The notes under the pieces: model-generated | The model's input: the letters and a program-made list of their open reading frames with translations, nothing else | The model's database searches: none | What the model was told of the DNA's origin: nothing | Shown: positions 6,928-9,780 of the stretch, piece after piece | How the letters are laid out: each line of letters begins with the position of its first letter | Numbering within the stretch: position 1 is the first letter of the stretch | Origin: VRUE01 sp036525295 | GTDB taxonomy: Bacteria; Actinomycetota; Thermoleophilia; Solirubrobacterales; 70-9 | Direction of reading: 5' to 3' | Assembly (NCBI GenBank): GCA_036525295.1 | Contig: DATDAQ010000143.1 | Location: 1 to 9,780 of the forward strand | Length of the DNA: 9,780 nt | Position numbers and translations under genes: made by a program

Positions 6928-7386
6928 CTAGTCCGGCTGGGGTGGCAGTACGAACTGCGAGACGATCATGTTGGCGGCCAGCCGGGGCTCGGAGCCCTCG
7001 CGCATCCGCTCGATCTTGACCTCGATCACGACGGTGCTCTTGCCGGTGTGAAGCGGGGTGGCGACGGCGACGATCTCGTCATCCAGCAGGCCCGCGGCGA
7101 AGACGTTGAGCTTCAGCTCGATCGTGGTGAAGTTGTGGCGCGGAGGGATGTTGCGAAAGGTGGCCCAGGCGGCGACGGTGTCGCCGAGCGCGGTCCAGAC
7201 CCCGCCGTGGACGTAGCCGCCGGGGTGCAGGTGGCGCTTGTCGACGACGATGCGGCCGCTGGCGAAGGAGTCCTCGATCTCCAGCGGCTCGATGCCGAGG
7301 TCGCCGGGGAAGCTCTCGGGCAGGAACTTGCGCACGTGCTCGGGTTCGAGAGCCGGATGCGCGCTGGCAGCTGGGCTATCGCTCAT
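6928..7386 (-). CDS. PaaI-family hotdog thioesterase
   Basis: This 152-residue single hotdog-fold protein probably hydrolyses an acyl-CoA in the cytoplasm. The core HPGGYVHGGVWTALGDTVAA (about 54-73) contains the HGG segment and the Asp on the central helix typical of PaaI/YbgC-type enzymes. It is followed by a NFTTIELKLNVFA strand and an HTGKSTVVIEVKIER strand. The open frame extends far upstream inside the monooxygenase gene, but that part is an Arg/Pro-rich shadow. The ATG at 7386 overlaps the monooxygenase stop as ATGA and begins a natural sequence, so I chose it. No SD is visible; translational coupling is likely. It is the last gene of the operon and would release a free acid from a CoA thioester made or processed by its neighbours. 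The substrate is unknown. Confidence 0.88.
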   Translation of the reverse strand: MSDSPAASAHPALEPEHVRKFLPESFPGDLGIEPLEIEDSFASGRIVVDKRHLHPGGYVHGGVWTALGDTVAAWATFRNIPPRHNFTTIELKLNVFAAGLLDDEIVAVATPLHTGKSTVVIEVKIERMREGSEPRLAANMIVSQFVLPPQPD

Positions 7387-8834
7387 CGGGCGAGAGAGTA
7401 TGCACCGGGAGCGAGCTGTGTGGTGCGGCGGCGGTAGGTGCTCCACAGCCAGGGCCAGTTGCTCGGGTCGTTGCCGTTCTCGTCGACGTACCAGTTGGTG
7501 CAGCCGCTGTGCCAGACAGTCTTGTCGAGAGCGGCGCGGAGCTCGCGATCGAACTCCGCGGCTGCCTCGGACCGGACCTCGATCCGCTCCGCGCCGGCGC
7601 GCTCCATCTCGCGCAGCGCCGCGAGCACATGGCCGATGCCGCACTCGAGCGTGTTGACGACCGAGCCCGTGCCGCCGTTCGTGTTGGGCCCGTAGAGCAG
7701 GAACATGTTCGGGAAGCCGGGCACGCTGAGGCCGAGGTAGGCCCGCGCCACCTCGTCCCACTCCTCGGCGAGCGCGCGGCCGCCGCTGCCGCGGATCTCC
7801 ATCGGGGCGACGAAGTCGTGGCTGGCGAAGCCGGTTGCGAGGACGAGGACGTCGGCGGGCCGCTCGACGCCGGCCCCGTCGCGGACGCCGCCCGGCGTAA
7901 TCGCCTCCACCCTCTCGGTGACCAGCTCGACGTTGGGCTGCGTGAGAGCCGGGTACCACTCGTCGGTCAGCATGATCCGCTTGCACCCGATCTCGTCGCT
8001 CGGCGTCACCTTGCGACGCAGCTCGGGGTCGGCGATCGCCGACTCGATCTGGCGGCGGCTGATCGCGCGCAGGACCGGCAGCAGCCAGGCCCGGCTGGTC
8101 ATCGCCGCCGCGCCGAACTCGTTGAAGGCGAAGACCAGCGCCCGGTCGAGGCGGTGCAGGAGTGGGAGGCGCCTGAAGAGAGCGCGGACGCGCGGCGGGT
8201 ACTCGTAGTCGCCCTTGGGGAAGGTCCAGCCGGGTGAGCGCTGGTAGACGTCGAGCCGGGCCACTTCGGGCTGGATCGCCGGCACGACCTGGATCGCGCT
8301 GCAGCCGGTGCCGACCACGGCGACCCGCTTGCCGATCAGGTCGACGTCGTGGCGCCACTCGGCCGTGTGGAAGGCCGGCCCCGCAAAGCTCTCCAGGCCG
8401 GGGAGCGGCGGAACCGTGGGCACCGAGAGCTGGCCGCAGGCCGTGAGAAGGATGTCGGCCTCGTGCGGCCCGGCGCTCGTCTCCAACCTCCAGCGGCCGC
8501 GCTCCTCGTCCCAGGCCGCGCTCTTCACCTCGGTGCCGGTGCGGACCTTCTCGAGGACGCCGAAGCGGCGGGCGACACCCTCGACGTAGGCCTGGATCTC
8601 AGGCCCCGGCGCGTAGCGGCGTGACCAGCTGTTGGGCGCGAAGGAGAACTCGTAGAGGTGGGACGGGATGTCGCAGGCGGCGCCGGGATACGTGTTGTGG
8701 TGCCAGACCCCGCCGACTCGCTCGGCCTTCTCGAAGACCGTGACGTCCTCGTAGCCCTCGCGGCACAGCATCGCGGCCGCACCGACGCCGCCGAAGCCGC
8801 CGCCGACGACAGCGACGGACCTGGCCCTACTCAA
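7383..8834 (-). CDS. Baeyer-Villiger-type flavin-containing monooxygenase
   Basis: This FAD/NADPH monooxygenase would insert oxygen into ketones or hydroxylate a related substrate. Taking a TTG start at 8834 gives 483 residues. The FAD Rossmann motif VVGGGFGG is at 9-16, and the BVMO-type GGVWHHNTYPGAACD at 41-55. The Baeyer-Villiger fingerprint FxGxxxHxxxW is at 150-160, followed by Arg instead of the usual Pro/Asp. The NADPH Rossmann GTGCSA is at 175-180, then LATGF and GPNTNGGTGS. The TTG sits 9 nt after a perfect GGAGG (8844-8848), overlaps the crotonase stop by 8 bp, and puts the FAD motif at the usual N-terminal position. An ATG at 8930 would add 32 unrelated residues and overlap the crotonase by 104 bp. 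Which ketone it oxidises cannot be read. Confidence 0.9.
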   Translation of the reverse strand: MSRARSVAVVGGGFGGVGAAAMLCREGYEDVTVFEKAERVGGVWHHNTYPGAACDIPSHLYEFSFAPNSWSRRYAPGPEIQAYVEGVARRFGVLEKVRTGTEVKSAAWDEERGRWRLETSAGPHEADILLTACGQLSVPTVPPLPGLESFAGPAFHTAEWRHDVDLIGKRVAVVGTGCSAIQVVPAIQPEVARLDVYQRSPGWTFPKGDYEYPPRVRALFRRLPLLHRLDRALVFAFNEFGAAAMTSRAWLLPVLRAISRRQIESAIADPELRRKVTPSDEIGCKRIMLTDEWYPALTQPNVELVTERVEAITPGGVRDGAGVERPADVLVLATGFASHDFVAPMEIRGSGGRALAEEWDEVARAYLGLSVPGFPNMFLLYGPNTNGGTGSVVNTLECGIGHVLAALREMERAGAERIEVRSEAAAEFDRELRAALDKTVWHSGCTNWYVDENGNDPSNWPWLWSTYRRRTTQLAPGAYSLAR

Positions 8835-9741
8835 CGCCGAATCCCTCCAGCCCGAAGTCCCCGAAGGGCTCGTCGCGCTCGCGCACGGCCTCCTTGAAGC
8901 CCGATTCGGCGGCGCGGCGGACGAAGCCATGGCCCTCCTCGGTGTGGCGGGCGACCCCGTCGAAGAAGGTGCCGAGCAGCTGGGTCTGGTGCAGGCCCTG
9001 GGCGTAGAGGCTCTGATTGACCAGCATCTTCATCATCACCAGCTGGTTGAGCGGCATGCGGGCGACGCGCTCCAGCAGCGCCTCGAAGCGCTCGTCCAGC
9101 TCGGTGGTGGGAGCTGACTCGGTCGCCAGGCCCCACTCCACCGCCTGCTCGCCGGTCAGCGAGTCGCCGGTGAGGAGCAGGCGCTTGGCCCGCATCGGGC
9201 CGACGCGGGCGGCCCAGAGCGCCGTCGTCGGCGAGCCCCAGACCCGCGCCGGCGGGTAACCGATCTTGGCGTCGGTCGCGACGACCAGCAGGTCGGAGCA
9301 GAGCGCCATGTCGGTGCCGCCGGCGACGCAGTAGCCGTGCACCTTGCAGAGCACCGGCTTCTCGGAGTGGAAGAGGCTCATGAAGCCGCGCACGTTGCGC
9401 CACATGAACTGGAAATCGGTGACCGGGTCCCAGCTCGACTCCGGCGCGTGGTTGGCGCCGATCACTGCCGGGTCGAGCGGCGAGCCCGCCGGTGCCTCCA
9501 CCCCACTCAGCCCGCTCATATCGCCCTCGGCCGAGGCGACCAGGTCATAGCCTCCGCAGAAGCCCGATCCGTTGCCGGCCAGCGCAATGACGTGCACCGC
9601 CGGGTCGAGGTTCGCCCGCTCGACGCAGGCCGCGATCTCGGCCGGCATCCGCGGCGTAATCCCGTTCCCCCGCTCCGGCCGGTTCAGGGTGATGCGGGCG
9701 ACCCGGTCGCTGCTCTCATACGTCAGCGTCTCGAGTCGCAT
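8827..9741 (-). CDS. Crotonase-fold enoyl-CoA hydratase/isomerase-family protein
   Basis: This 304-residue crotonase-superfamily protein binds an acyl-CoA. The N-terminal RITLNRPERGNGITPRM is at about 16-32. The first oxyanion-hole segment is GSGFCGGYDL (58-67), and the second is HGYCVAGGTDMALCSD (135-150). Compared with the usual ~260 residues there is an insert at about 70-107. The positions of the two catalytic Glu of enoyl-CoA hydratase appear changed: Asp144 in GGTDMAL, and Pro/Ala in GYPPARVWG (161-169). Normal hydration is therefore doubtful; isomerase, hydrolase or C-C bond chemistry is possible. It is the first visible gene of an operon with the monooxygenase and thioesterase. The ATG at 9741 has only a weak GAGA SD-like stretch about 9 nt upstream. 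Confidence 0.9.
   Translation of the reverse strand: MRLETLTYESSDRVARITLNRPERGNGITPRMPAEIAACVERANLDPAVHVIALAGNGSGFCGGYDLVASAEGDMSGLSGVEAPAGSPLDPAVIGANHAPESSWDPVTDFQFMWRNVRGFMSLFHSEKPVLCKVHGYCVAGGTDMALCSDLLVVATDAKIGYPPARVWGSPTTALWAARVGPMRAKRLLLTGDSLTGEQAVEWGLATESAPTTELDERFEALLERVARMPLNQLVMMKMLVNQSLYAQGLHQTQLLGTFFDGVARHTEEGHGFVRRAAESGFKEAVRERDEPFGDFGLEGFGVE
8835..8848 (-). promoter_or_regulatory. Ribosome binding site that fixes the TTG start of the monooxygenase
   Basis: GGAGG on the minus strand (8848-8844), inside the end of the crotonase gene, lies 9 nt before the TTG at 8834. This is the clearest SD in the window and supports TTG over the upstream ATG at 8930. Confidence 0.65.
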
Positions 9742-9749
9742 GAGCTATC

Positions 9750-9780
9750 TCAGTTCAGCCTTTCAACAACCATCGCCTTG
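9750..9780 (-). CDS. Possible C-terminal end of an upstream gene (partial)
   Basis: One minus-strand frame entering from the right edge reads KAMVVERLN and ends in TGA at 9752-9750, 8 nt before the crotonase start. This spacing fits an operon gene preceding the crotonase. The other two frames also close within the same stretch, and nine codons are too few to identify a protein, so this could be non-coding leader. Confidence 0.25.
   Translation of the reverse strand, partial: KAMVVERLN

Noticed and set aside
7387..8358. Long N-terminal extension of the thioesterase frame
   Set aside because: The extension is Arg/Pro-rich and antisense-free but fully inside the monooxygenase gene in another frame. 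The ATG at 7386 with ATGA overlap is the natural start.
1..9780. CRISPR, insertion sequence, tRNA/rRNA or phage signals
   Set aside because: No direct-repeat array, transposase motif, terminal inverted repeats with target duplication, or tRNA-like fold was found on either strand.

Overview
The window is GC-rich bacterial chromosome with tightly packed genes, 4- to 8-bp gene overlaps, few Shine-Dalgarno (SD) sites and GTG/TTG starts. A three-subunit proton-translocating transhydrogenase, an F420-type luciferase-like oxidoreductase and a CtpE-like P-type ATPase together suggest a high-GC actinobacterium. The class Thermoleophilia (Solirubrobacterales-like) is my best guess, but this is inference from gene content and style; no rRNA or marker gene is present.

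Layout from left to right. (1) At the left edge, on the minus strand, is the first 14-15 codons of a gene whose N-terminus carries a prepilin-peptidase-like motif. (2) Next is a very strong 70-nt hairpin (27-bp arms, one mismatch), 11 nt past the end of pntB. (3) The pntA1-pntA2-pntB operon follows on the minus strand (3056 to 206), each junction overlapping by ATGA. (4) A 129-nt spacer with a small hairpin precedes a minus-strand LLM-class F420-dependent oxidoreductase. (5) Only 29 bp separate that gene from a divergent plus-strand CtpE-like P-type ATPase. This gap contains a perfect 15-bp palindrome and plausible overlapping -10 boxes. (6) A 281-bp gap after the ATPase holds what looks like a frameshifted N-terminal fragment of a circularly permuted ATP-grasp protein. 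(7) A minus-strand operon runs crotonase, then Baeyer-Villiger-type flavin monooxygenase, then PaaI-like hotdog thioesterase (9741 to 6928), with overlaps of 8 and 4 bp. (8) The last 39 bases probably include the end of another gene upstream of the crotonase.

Functionally, the pnt operon balances NADH and NADPH pools using the proton gradient. The ATPase is probably a divalent cation (Ca2+-type) pump. The LLM oxidoreductase, and the separate crotonase/monooxygenase/thioesterase operon, look like parts of catabolism of cyclic or branched ketones through CoA thioesters, but no substrate can be read from the sequence. I found no defence system, CRISPR array, insertion sequence, tRNA or rRNA. The most notable items are the divergent palindromic promoter gap, the ATP-grasp remnant, the long hairpin, the truncated pilin-like start, and the crotonase that lacks both usual catalytic glutamates.
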